In this document: piece by piece, positions 52,361 through 61,423 of the stretch
Numbering within the stretch: position 1 is the first letter of the stretch
Layout: each line of letters begins with the position of its first letter
NCBI GenBank assembly: GCA_905221605.1
Contig: CAJNDS010001668.1
Coordinates: forward strand, 186,001 to 250,000
Reading direction: 5' to 3'
DNA length: 64,000 nt
Origin: Symbiodinium natans
Lineage: Eukaryota > Sar > Dinophyceae > Suessiales > Symbiodiniaceae
Notes under the pieces: generated by a model
What the model saw: only the letters and a program-made list of their open reading frames with translations
Told to the model about the DNA's origin: nothing
The model's database searches: none
Position numbers and translations under genes: made by a program

Positions 52361-53649
52361 GTTGGGCCCTTTCTGCGGGCATTCGTTGTACGAGTGCGCT
52401 CCGAGGCACTTGGAACATAGGTGAAGGCCGCGGTCGCAGGCTCCATCCTTGCCCTTTGTGCATCCTCCAGGGAGGTTCCACGCGAAACAGAGCGGTCTGC
52501 CATCCGTGTTCTTGTAGTGGAGGCCTAGGAGCAAACGCGGCATGTTGGGCCGCCGCTCCCAGGAGCCCTTCTGGTACTTGCCCTTGCCAGCGCCCTTGCC
52601 ACCCTTGCTGGACTTGCCACCACCACCTGCGAAGCGGTCATACGGAGTCCATCGCTGCCAGCTCCCGGGTTGGTCCTTGCCCTTGCCGCCGGTGGTCCAT
52701 CTGGCACCGATGTCCTTGCCCTTGCCTTTGCGTGCATCGCCATAACTGGCCCAAGGAGGGGCGTGCAGGGCAGAAGGTTGAAGACTACTGTGTGGACGCC
52801 CGGAAGGGTGGACATGATCGCGTCCAGGGGTCGAGCTCCTGTTCCTGGCCTGATGTCCGCGCACGTGTCTGCCATGTGGACCCATGCCGCCTTGTCGGCC
52901 CTGAGGACTTGGAAGATTTGGACTTGTTGAAACCCTCGAACAGGCTCTTTGGTCATCTCGGCAAAGAGGAAGTCTACCCACTTCTGGTGGACCGTGAACG
53001 TGATGAGATCCGCAAATTCTAAAGCTAGACCTCTGCGTCTCATGGCCTGGTACAGCAGGAACTCCGTGTTGTTTTCTACGAAGATCGACTTGTCAGCGGC
53101 TTTGAGCTTGATGTTGCCACCTTCAACTTCCAGGGTCTTGTTCGCAGATTTGTTGCTGGAAAGCTCCTGCTCTCGAGAGGGACACCGGCTCGGTGGAACG
53201 TAGCGAAGCTGTTTGGTCTCTGCTTGGTGAACCATGGCGTCGAGAAGGGCGTGCCCGGGTTCCATCGACTTGGATATATCCAGGCCTGGATACTTCACCC
53301 GGAGGGCTTGGAGTCGCGAACTGCGTTCCGCCAGAGGTACTGGTTTGACCGCATCACTGGTCACCTCCAAGCGGTTCTTCAAGCTGGCTGTGATGAAGAC
53401 ATGAGCTTCGAAGAGGAGGTTTTTGGCCGCGGCAACTACTCCAATGTTCGGCTCGGTTCCAAGCTGGTTCGTCAGGAAGAGCCTAAAGTCCTCATCGTCG
53501 ATCTTCTGACCTGGTTGTCCATGCGCAAAGCCGAACTTGTTGATGGTTGCCAGACCAGCTGTTTTGAGGGCTTCCACGAAAGCGTCTTTGAGGCCAAGCT
53601 CGAGGGCTCGCTGACGAAATTGCGCCTCCGAGTCGAGCAAGGAAGCCAT
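52358..53649 (-). CDS. Gag-like protein with terminal zinc-binding motif, frame change inside
   Basis: Starts at the ATG at 53649 and is open to 52525 in the first frame. Coding character switches near 52750 to the -1 frame, which continues through a Gly/Lys-rich tract (KGAGKGKYQKGS) to the terminal metal-binding pattern CFAWNLPGGCTKGKDGAC and CSKCLGAHSYNECP, ending at 52358. Zinc-binding Gag C-termini of this type occur in dinoflagellate YR elements (memory). The switch is either a one-base mutation or -1 frameshifting. No textbook slippery heptamer is obvious at ACGCCCCTCC, so mutation is at least as likely. Confidence 0.65.
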
Positions 53650-53817
53650 GGCAGACGCAGACCCCAGAAAGTGACACGTGAGACAGACGGGAGCTCTCGG
53701 CCCAACTGGCAGCGCAATTATACATCAGCACCTGCACGCACATGGTGAAGGCAACCGGCTCGCAGCAGAAGAAAAGGGTCGCACTGCAATGATTCGCGCC
53801 CAAGTATGGTTCGAGGT

Positions 53818-56142
53818 TTACAGCGCCGCATTGTCACGAAGCTGAGAGAGAGAGGTGTCCAGCGCACGGATCAGGTCGCTTCGCGACTTAATCGGAAAAG
53901 TGGCTGGCTCGCATTGACCGCAGAGTGATGCTGGGGAGAAGGAGCCTGTACACGTGGCCACGAAAGTATCTGAGGCCTTCCTTCCGCATTTGAAGCGAGC
54001 AGCACCCGCGACGGCTTTGACATGCACCTTGCCTTTCGGGTGTATGAAGAAGACACCTTCGGGCTGTTGTTGGGGCGGCTGGCCCTGATCTATCTCCTCG
54101 GAATCGTCACTGGAGGAAGAAGAAGAAGACGAGGAAGACTCAGATAGGGGAGCATCGCCAGCTGGTTCAGCTGGGGTTTCTTCAGGGGCTGCCGTGGGGG
54201 AGGTCATTGCTGTTGGTGAATCTCCGGGATCTTCATGGACATCCACCGTCTCACGAGTCTCGCCGTCGGTTGTTGCTGGCAGCTCGTCGTCGAAGCCCAT
54301 GATGTCTTCACATGTACCGACACCCCCAAAGGGCCCGGGCTGTTTTCGGAACATCCCACTGCGAGTGGCATCCGGGTCGAAGGCCCCCAGGTGGATCTGT
54401 TTTATCATGTGAGTGAACTTTCTTAGGGGTCTAGCTTGCATTCCTCTGGCGTAGACATCGCTAGAGGAGATCGTTCCAACATGTCTGCCCATGAAATCTA
54501 GAGTTGGCTTGTCTGCACCCACCTTGGCCAGCCACGAGAGCGGTGTCTCCTTGCAGCTGTGCGATGTCAGCTGGGCCGCTTCAGGAAAGTCTGAGAGGAG
54601 GAACCTCAGGATGTCTGTCGCCTCATCCGTCTCGATGGGACGGTTGGAGAAGGAGAGAGGTTTTTGCTCAGTCACAGCTGGGAGCAGTGGGCCATTGCGG
54701 CATTCGCCTATGTTTGCAGCTCTCAGGCTGAGAAAACTTTCAGCCCAGCACTCGCCTGTGATGCCGAAAGCAGGGGCGACAATGGGCAGGAGCCTGACCT
54801 GGTCCTTCTTGGCCGTTTTGTGATGGGCCGTCAAGACCTCAATGAAGCCAATCTGCCTGTCATCCGAGATATCGAGAATTATCTCTTGGATGTGACGGAG
54901 ATCGCTCCATCTGCATCGACCATACACAGCTATGAGGAGGGTTCCTGCACACAGCCTGTCATACACGTGTCGTTTCTTGTCCTCAAGGACACGATGCAGT
55001 GCACGAACCATCTTGACTGTCAGGGCCGGGGCTCTTTTCACAGGGCGTTTGCCGGCCAGGGCCAACACTGCCTTGCCTGAGATTCGTGCACTCGTTGCAA
55101 CTTCTGGGGACCCATCCGGGGTGATGGTGAAACGCATGAAGTTAACAACTCGCATGACGAGCTCAGAAACATAGCTCCATATAATGCGTTCAACCATGGG
55201 AAAGGGTTGCACACCGTGCGTGAGGCACCAGTGCAGATAACGGTGAACACCGAGAGCACGAGAGTACAGCGTGCTCGCCGATTTGCGACCAAAGGTCGCT
55301 TCCAAAGTCTCAAGCACTTGCTGCACTGTTGGCTCAATGTCTGACATGCCAGACACTATGTTTCGGGTGACCTGGAAATGTCTCCAGTACGGCATGACGG
55401 TTTCCATCCACATAGTCATGGCCCTAGTTTTCCTGGAGGAATCCTGCTGAAGGAAAGTCTGGTCGGGCCTTGCCCGAAGAAGAGATGCACAACTCTCAGC
55501 GGGGGCTTTGTGTTGTAGGAGAATGGCTTCAATGGTTTCCCCTGGGGTGCACGCTTCAGGCTTGTCACTGGTGAGAATGTCCACCAGACTTGCTGACGGG
55601 GCAGCAGCCCATTCAAAGCTGGGCTGATCACTGAAAATATCAGACATTAAGTCGCTCTCCCAAGGCTGGCAGAGTCTGGGCTTCTTGGCACAACGGGTCA
55701 AAGCCCCCGTTAGTGCATGTTCATACTCCTGACCACTTAACACCGTGGCTTGTTGAGGGGGGGCCACAGCAGTGGGAGCCACTTCGGCGAACACAAGGTT
55801 ATCTGCCACTTCGGCGTTGGAGACCACAACTTCTGTGGTGGGGTCGGGTCGGGTGATGTTTGCAGCCACTTCGGCTGTATCACACGGTGTGGCCACTTCG
55901 GCACACGGGATGGGCTCATCAAAAACGCCAAAGCATGCCTCAGTCGGCTCGCTTTCTTCTACCTCACACCACCCAGACGGTGTTGATTCTCCAGCTGGCT
56001 CTGATGTGTTGGTCAGCGTGGCATTCGGGGTCAGAAAAACTGGAAGGCCAGGCATGGCCAAAAAGGGTGCAGAGGGCACGAGAGGGTCCTCGTGTTCTGC
56101 AGAAAATGCTTCGGCTTCCAGCTCTGCAAGAATTTCATCCAT
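53818..56142 (-). CDS. Tyrosine recombinase
   Basis: 774 aa, ATG at 56142. The acidic N-terminal 180 residues are low-complexity. The catalytic domain covers about 330-600: first Arg in AVYGRCRWSDLRH (about 388), SHSCKET in place of HxxR (about 533), GRHVG (about 549) and the candidate nucleophile Tyr in SSDVYARG (about 560). The HxxR arginine appears as Lys, a variant to check. The C-terminus has an acidic/Ser run and a Cys motif (CTGSFSPASLCGQC). YRs integrate the circular DNA of DIRS-like elements. Here the gene lies upstream of gag and RT, whereas it is normally downstream. Confidence 0.8.
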   Translation of the reverse strand: MDEILAELEAEAFSAEHEDPLVPSAPFLAMPGLPVFLTPNATLTNTSEPAGESTPSGWCEVEESEPTEACFGVFDEPIPCAEVATPCDTAEVAANITRPDPTTEVVVSNAEVADNLVFAEVAPTAVAPPQQATVLSGQEYEHALTGALTRCAKKPRLCQPWESDLMSDIFSDQPSFEWAAAPSASLVDILTSDKPEACTPGETIEAILLQHKAPAESCASLLRARPDQTFLQQDSSRKTRAMTMWMETVMPYWRHFQVTRNIVSGMSDIEPTVQQVLETLEATFGRKSASTLYSRALGVHRYLHWCLTHGVQPFPMVERIIWSYVSELVMRVVNFMRFTITPDGSPEVATSARISGKAVLALAGKRPVKRAPALTVKMVRALHRVLEDKKRHVYDRLCAGTLLIAVYGRCRWSDLRHIQEIILDISDDRQIGFIEVLTAHHKTAKKDQVRLLPIVAPAFGITGECWAESFLSLRAANIGECRNGPLLPAVTEQKPLSFSNRPIETDEATDILRFLLSDFPEAAQLTSHSCKETPLSWLAKVGADKPTLDFMGRHVGTISSSDVYARGMQARPLRKFTHMIKQIHLGAFDPDATRSGMFRKQPGPFGGVGTCEDIMGFDDELPATTDGETRETVDVHEDPGDSPTAMTSPTAAPEETPAEPAGDAPLSESSSSSSSSSSDDSEEIDQGQPPQQQPEGVFFIHPKGKVHVKAVAGAARFKCGRKASDTFVATCTGSFSPASLCGQCEPATFPIKSRSDLIRALDTSLSQLRDNAAL

Positions 56143-56329
56143 CTTGGCAGGATGTTATTGCACACGAGGCAAAGCTCAAGCTCACTCAAAAAGGGGGAAA
56201 AACTTGAGAAGGAGTTCGTGGCATGACATGACATGACAAGATGCTGTGACAAACACACAGATCACTGTCACACAAGCATCACAGAGGCAGCACTGGAACT
56301 GTTTTGCACTTCTGCCACCTCAGAACGAT

Positions 56330-56761
56330 TCAGTAAGGCTGAGAGCGACGAGCATTGTCCCTCATCTGCTGCACACGGACCACATTACTGGGTCTCGGTG
56401 GGACAGGGGAAACCATGTGCACTCGAAGGCCTTGGAGCCAAAGAGTATGTGCCATGTCGTCCTGGAAACCTCGGGTTTGATTCTGCAAGAGGTCCACGAC
56501 GGTTTGAAGCCTATCGAGGTGAAACTGAAGGATGAGACAGGTTTGCCAAAGTTGCTCACAGTCGCTCAGAAGACGTGTATGGAGATCAACAACATGCATG
56601 TACTGCTGCTGCATTCGGTCATGACATCGCTCCAAAGCATCAAATCTCTCTCGAAGGTATGCAATCTGCCTCAAGTGCTGGAGGATGGTAAAGCTCATTT
56701 CCCACACTGGCACTCTCCAAAATCGTTCAGCAATCTCCTCATCCGTCATTTGTCTAGGCAT
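56330..56761 (-). CDS. Small helical ORF of the YR element
   Basis: 143 aa from the first ATG (MPRQMTDEEIAERFWRVP). Heptad-like helical sequence (YLRERFDALERCHDRMQQQY) predicts a coiled coil. Unrecognised. A further frame upstream (about 56754-57072) has no motif and may not be real. Confidence 0.45.
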   Translation of the reverse strand: MPRQMTDEEIAERFWRVPVWEMSFTILQHLRQIAYLRERFDALERCHDRMQQQYMHVVDLHTRLLSDCEQLWQTCLILQFHLDRLQTVVDLLQNQTRGFQDDMAHTLWLQGLRVHMVSPVPPRPSNVVRVQQMRDNARRSQPY

Positions 56762-57355
56762 GACGTGCAAGAAGGTGCCTCAGGCACGTGTTACTCCAAC
56801 TGGCTGAACACGTCAAGCAATACCAAGACCGAACGGGAAGAAGGACCAAGATTCTCGAACCTTCAGTTTGGCTGAGGAGAATGTTGAGGAGGTCGGGTTC
56901 AAGGACGTAGGTGTGCAGGTTGGGCTCTTGATGTATGTTTCTGAACAAGCTCTCCAAATGGAAGTCACGGGGCAGAATTCTGACCACTTGCAAATGGGCT
57001 TGGGGCACACGCTGCCAGAACTCAACACTCTCTGAGCTCGATGCTTCCAGGGAGGATGTCGATTCGTCCATGTACGAGGCAGCCGGGTTTGTCACAAATG
57101 CAATCAAAGTGCATGTACTGACTGAACATGATGCAAATGGCAACGGCATGTATGCATTCACAGAGCATGGTGGTCGCATCCACAAGCACAAAAGCGAGAC
57201 CTGCTTCGGAAGTGTGACATTGGTTATGTGAGTTCTCAAGCAGCACCATGCATGCATGAGCTGGACCACTAATACTGTCAGCATCAAAGCAATCAGCAAA
57301 GCACTCGAGCAATCGTTGCTGTTTCATCACTCGCAGGAGTCAGCCGAAACAGAAT

Positions 57356-58828
57356 TTAGAATGGCAAGACAACAGCCACTCCATAGACCTTTGCATAGCA
57401 ACTCTTGATGCAGTAGGCCTCAGGGGATCTAGCAGCACCAGCAACTCTACATGCTGCATGAAGACGCCAATTACCGCCCCCCGAAATGATCGACGGTGGT
57501 AGCGGTGTCACAGCTTGGCCGAGGATGATGGGTCCCTGCTGTCCCTTTGGGATAGCAACAGCCTTTCGCACACAATGCTTGATGGCATGATCAGACCAGG
57601 CGTGGTTTAGGGCTTGGGTGAAAAAGCCACTGCTCGGCAAGTCTCCCTGTTGGAAAGACTGAGGCCTCACCAAACCGTCACGGAGGATGTAGGGAAGCGA
57701 GTCCCAGTCCGTACCGTGGCCCCACGTCAAGAAGTTGAGAGAGCCCTCGGCTTCAGCATCTTTGAAGTAGGCATGGGTCTGCAGCTTGAGGGGGATGTAA
57801 GTGGCCTTCCATCCAACACCTTGCCACTCGAGGATCTCTTTGCTTTCATCGGGCTCGACAGCTGCCATGGTGAGGGCACGAAAAAGCTTGCGACGAATGC
57901 TCCGTGGCAGCTCTTGCAGGGATGGATGCAAGGTAATTGCTGCATCTTCGGTCATGTCAGCTGCATTGTCCGACGGGATCGGGATCTGGAGAATTTCTTG
58001 AGCAGCCCAAGCTTCATTGACTGCTAGCACTCGGTCAGGGTCGGCGAGGGCATTGTTGATTGCCTCGGCCCAGATATCCGAGTCGATGTCGTCACTTCCC
58101 GTAGCCGCAGGAGGCTCCGTGACGGCAGTGTCAGCTGGGGCAGCTGAGTTGGCTGCCGTAGCTGTGGCTTGGCCAGGGCCATCAGCAATCGACGGAGGGT
58201 CGTTGTGGGCACCCCAGCGGCCCCATGTTTGGTCTTCATGTGCATCGTTGCGATCGTCGCGATGCTGGGGGTGCTGCCTCCACGCACTCCAATTGGGCTG
58301 TCCTCTTCCACGTCCTTTGCCCCGACCACGGCCTTTATTGGAGCCTTTGCGAGGTTGCCACTCTTGACGGTGCCAATCACCGTGACTTCTCCATTCTTCC
58401 TGTCTCCATCGTTGGTTGTTTCCTTGCCATCCTTGTCCCCATCCATGCTGAGACCAGTTGTGGCTCGGCCACTCGTGTTCTTCTCGACGATGATGCCACC
58501 ACGGCTCAGCAGGCGTTCTGTGGTCAGGCTCATGTTGATGGACGGAGCCGCGTGCCTCACGGGAATGGCCCCGATCATCTCTCTCACCTTCTGACCCAGC
58601 TCGACGTCTGGGTGTGATGGGACTTCGGCTTCGACCAGGGCTGAGGCGGTCATGAATGTCAGGTGCCTCACGTAGCGACAGAGGCAGTGTACTTTGCCCT
58701 CCAGCCTGGAATGCCAGGGGCATCACAATGAAGGCTCCCTGGGGCACAAGGCCCATTGGCTCCACAGCTTGACGTTCCTGCCTCCCTGCACGAAAGAGAT
58801 TCGGCAGGTAAGGTGCAAACGGGAACAT
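57356..58828 (-). CDS. RNA-binding-like protein with possible ADP-ribosyltransferase-fold C-terminus
   Basis: 490 aa from the ATG at 58828; the frame reaches into repeat A1 but without ATG. The N-terminal third is Arg/Gly/Trp/His-rich (KGSNKGRGRGKGRGRGQPN) and likely binds nucleic acid. From residue about 365 the sequence LTWGHGTDWDSLPYILRDGL followed by SSGFFTQAL resembles the H-G-T and loop of PARP/ART-like or KptA-like folds. The remaining catalytic residues cannot be verified by eye. It is the first gene of the YR element, so it could be its RNA-binding Gag-like product. No homology search was possible. Confidence 0.55.
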   Translation of the reverse strand: MFPFAPYLPNLFRAGRQERQAVEPMGLVPQGAFIVMPLAFQAGGQSTLPLSLREAPDIHDRLSPGRSRSPITPRRRAGSEGERDDRGHSREARGSVHQHEPDHRTPAEPWWHHRREEHEWPSHNWSQHGWGQGWQGNNQRWRQEEWRSHGDWHRQEWQPRKGSNKGRGRGKGRGRGQPNWSAWRQHPQHRDDRNDAHEDQTWGRWGAHNDPPSIADGPGQATATAANSAAPADTAVTEPPAATGSDDIDSDIWAEAINNALADPDRVLAVNEAWAAQEILQIPIPSDNAADMTEDAAITLHPSLQELPRSIRRKLFRALTMAAVEPDESKEILEWQGVGWKATYIPLKLQTHAYFKDAEAEGSLNFLTWGHGTDWDSLPYILRDGLVRPQSFQQGDLPSSGFFTQALNHAWSDHAIKHCVRKAVAIPKGQQGPIILGQAVTPLPPSIISGGGNWRLHAACRVAGAARSPEAYCIKSCYAKVYGVAVVLPF

Positions 58829-58851
58829 GGTGTGAGAAATTGATGTGAAAC

Positions 58852-59077
58852 TGAAAATTCTTTCCTCAGAGCTGCAGCTCAAGCCGAATGTTGCTTGAAG
58901 TCAAAGATCAGGAAGCTGACATGAAAAGACAAGAACTCTCTTCAAGAAAATGGGAGCACATGCACTGTGCAAAATGCAACATGCTGCAAAGACTCAAAGC
59001 ACAAGAGATGCCTAAATGACATGAAAGGTCATTTTCCATTTTCAAGATAAAACGCTTGCTCGTACCTCGCTGGCGCG
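58852..59077 (-). repeat. Split direct repeat A1 (5' end of the YR element)
   Basis: Direct copy of 48871-49096. It marks the element's 5' boundary at about 59077, beyond which the tandem repeat array starts. Confidence 0.9.
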
Positions 59078-59084
59078 AAAAAAA

Positions 59085-59655
59085 AACGCGCGCCACTTTG
59101 TTACAGCCACCTTGTTACGAACAATTTTTGTGTCCATCGAGCCTGTAACAAAAAAACGCCACCGCTTGGTTACATAGCTTTTTGTGCCCATCGAGCCTAC
59201 GTAGAAAAAACACACCACTATGTTACGGATATCTTTGTGTCCATCGAGCCTGTAACAAAAAAACGCCGCTTTGTTACAGAGAGAGTGTACATCAGGCCTC
59301 TGTAAACAAACCACGCCACTTTGTTACGCACACGTGTGTGTCCATCGAGCCTGTAAAAACCCGCAACTTTATTACAAAGATTTTGGTGTCCATCGAGCTT
59401 ATGCCAAACGCCACTTTGTCACAGACATTTTTGTCTGCGTTGAGCCTGTGTAGAAACAACACGCCACTTTGTTACAGACATTCTTGCGTCCATGGAGCCT
59501 ATGTGAGAAAAACACGCCACTTTGTCACCGACATTTGTGCGTCCATCAAGCCTGTAAAAAAGGAAAACCGCCACTTTTGTGTCCTTCAAGCCTGTAACAA
59601 TGAAAGGCCACTTTGTTACGCACACTTGTGTGTCCATCGAGCCTGTTAAAAAAAA
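59085..59655. repeat. Tandem array of about eleven imperfect 50-60 bp units
   Basis: Each unit contains CGCCACTTTGTTACAGACA, a short variable part, then TGTGTCCATCGAGCCTGTAA and an A-rich run. Spacing and A-run length vary. No gene. The array abuts the YR element, so it may have been its target. Confidence 0.9.
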
Positions 59656-60547
59656 ACTCTTCTGGCGAAGATGGCAAAGCACGCACACAAATGCGATGCA
59701 GTTTGCGATGCTCAGCAAAAGGTGTGGTAGCTCTGGTTGACAGTTGCCCGTTTACCTGAAAAATGCATGCAAGGTTCTTCGAATTTAAGCGCACATGGGC
59801 CTGGCGTTTTTTTGAAAGCGGGCGCCTCTTTACTAAATCAGTAGCACAGTAGGCCGTTCTTGTGGGTCTCGCAACTAGGTGTGAGACAAGGACAACTATT
59901 TTGAGAGCCAACCTGCACAAGCCAGCGAGTGAAAAAGAAGTCGTGACTACAAAGAAGCAACCGCTAGCGCAGAGGCCCTTATTGCAAGACAACTTAACGC
60001 AAGGCCAGCGAGGTGAGACCAATGCAAACCTACCGGCACCAATCACTCAGCTGCCCGTCACCCATAGCAATGCTGCGCCACGTCTAGTACAGACATTACG
60101 CGAAAGTATGGAAGGAACCTCCGTACCTAAACTGCTCAACGCATCCGTAGATGTAAAAGTTTCTAAACAGCACAAACCCAACTTACACACAGCTTCGCAC
60201 TTGCACAGCACTTTCTCGGTCACACAAAGCGACGTGCAGTTGTCCTGCCTTCTTAGTGCTTTCTCAGCTCTCTTGACCTTGAGCCAAGAGTCAAAAGTAA
60301 AACTGGAAAAACCCAGTTGACGCCACCTACGCAAGCTCACTTCTCCTACAAAACAAAACCTCAAGGAAAAACATGCTCGACTGCTCAGGGAAGACCTGCA
60401 CGTCCCGGACATACAGTAAGCACGCCAAACATGCGCCTTGGCCTAAAAGGCATCCCGCAGACGTGTCTATACACAGATTTTCACACCCCCTTTCGGGATG
60501 ATCCTTTTTGGCTCACCTCACTCTCAGATGACGACATCTTCAGATGA
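59656..60547. other. No gene assigned; probable 3' end of the copia element
   Basis: After the last copia ORF (minus strand) there is a purine-rich GTAGGAGAAG at about 60338-60347 followed by TGAGCTTGCG, a possible polypurine tract and LTR start. About 50 bases further on is TTGGCTCAAG (60278-60287). The matching 5' LTR would lie outside the window, so the LTR cannot be proven. Confidence 0.35.
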
Positions 60548-61279
60548 TCACTCCAATCTCAGAGGTCTGTTCCCTGTCACACATGTCGAACACGGAGTGA
60601 TGCATGTCGGGTTGGAGGTAACGGCCGCCACATGCTTGCAGTACACACTGTGATATTTGTCCCCGGACGGGAACACACACAGTTCTGTGTTGCCCGGCTC
60701 TGGCTTACAGTTCCCACACTGCCACATAGTTCGCCATGATCCCTCCATGCGATGGCATGTCTGATCGTGATGAAAAATGCCCTGAGATTCAGAAGCAAAG
60801 ATGCGCTTGTCCACTCTATCCTTGCAGCTGGAACTTGCATGCTTCTCCCTTGCACCAGCTGCCTTCGGCCTCGCTCTCAACGACGATGCCTCCTTTTTAC
60901 CATCTGGCTCACGAGGGTTCATCTGTTGACTTCTCTCAGGCATAGAGTTGTTTTGGGCACCTTGTGGCTTCATCGTGTCATCATCCAGAGGCGGGTTCTG
61001 TGTAGCAGCTCTTTGCTGCCCATAGCTCATCCGGAAAAACAATGCCCACGCACAACAGCATGTCATGATCAGCGTACCAACCAAGATGCCGTTGACAAAG
61101 CACCCGATGATGATGATCCATACTGGATCCCAAGTCGGACTAGCAAACATCTGTACAAGCTCGCTGCCCATGAAGGTGGTTCCCCAAAGCTCTACTGGCC
61201 TCGCAGTCTCCACTCCAGAGCTCATCAACGCAAGAATGGCCACTGAAATCGCCACTCTCATCAAAGGCTGTGCAACCAT
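60548..61279 (-). CDS. Membrane-anchored Cys/His-rich protein downstream of copia pol
   Basis: 243 aa with ATG. Residues 1-26 look like a signal peptide (MRVAISVAILALMSSGVETA). A strong membrane segment lies at about 50-83 (WIIIIGCFVNGILVGTLIMT). A charged linker follows, and the C-terminal 80 residues carry HHDQTCHRMEGS, QCGNC, GDKYHSVYCKHV and CSTC, likely metal-binding. It starts 144 bases after the pol stop on the same strand. Similar tails follow RNase H in dinoflagellate copia proteins (memory). Its position is that of an env-like gene, but there is no evidence of a fusion protein. Confidence 0.6.
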   Translation of the reverse strand: MVAQPLMRVAISVAILALMSSGVETARPVELWGTTFMGSELVQMFASPTWDPVWIIIIGCFVNGILVGTLIMTCCCAWALFFRMSYGQQRAATQNPPLDDDTMKPQGAQNNSMPERSQQMNPREPDGKKEASSLRARPKAAGAREKHASSSCKDRVDKRIFASESQGIFHHDQTCHRMEGSWRTMWQCGNCKPEPGNTELCVFPSGDKYHSVYCKHVAAVTSNPTCITPCSTCVTGNRPLRLE

Positions 61280-61423
61280 GACGCCCGAGGGAAAACTAGA
61301 AAACTTGCGTTACAAAGAATCGCAAGTGCTGTGCAAACGCACTGTGCAAAACGCACTCTGACTATACTCCTCACATGACTTGATCATGTGTGGCGTAAGA
61401 TGAAACCAAATCGGATCCCCCTT

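Larger units (their letters stand above)
48006..59077 (-). mobile_element. Tyrosine-recombinase retrotransposon (DIRS/Ngaro-like) with split direct repeats
   Basis: Two repeat pairs define it. Repeat A occurs at 58852-59077 (A1) and 48871-49096 (A2), 226 bp with one mismatch seen. Repeat B occurs at 49098-49325 (B1) and 48006-48233 (B2), 228 bp, apparently identical. Read on the minus strand the order is A1, coding region, B1, A2, B2, which is the split-direct-repeat layout of PAT/Ngaro-type YR elements. B1 and A2 are adjacent, while A2 and B2 are separated by 637 bp that contains a small ORF. Coding order is ART-like ORF, small ORF, tyrosine recombinase, gag, methyltransferase-like region, RT and RNase H. 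An internal inversion breaks pol, so this copy is probably not autonomous now. Confidence 0.75.

Noticed and set aside
59085-59655. CRISPR array
   Set aside because: Units vary in length and sequence, the spacers are not unique uniform segments, no cas gene is present, and the genome is eukaryotic. The same applies to the 8-bp minisatellites at 575-1446.
59862-60320. 152-aa plus-strand frame and its 121-aa minus-strand counterpart
   Set aside because: No recognisable domain. The region is more likely untranslated/LTR sequence of the copia element.
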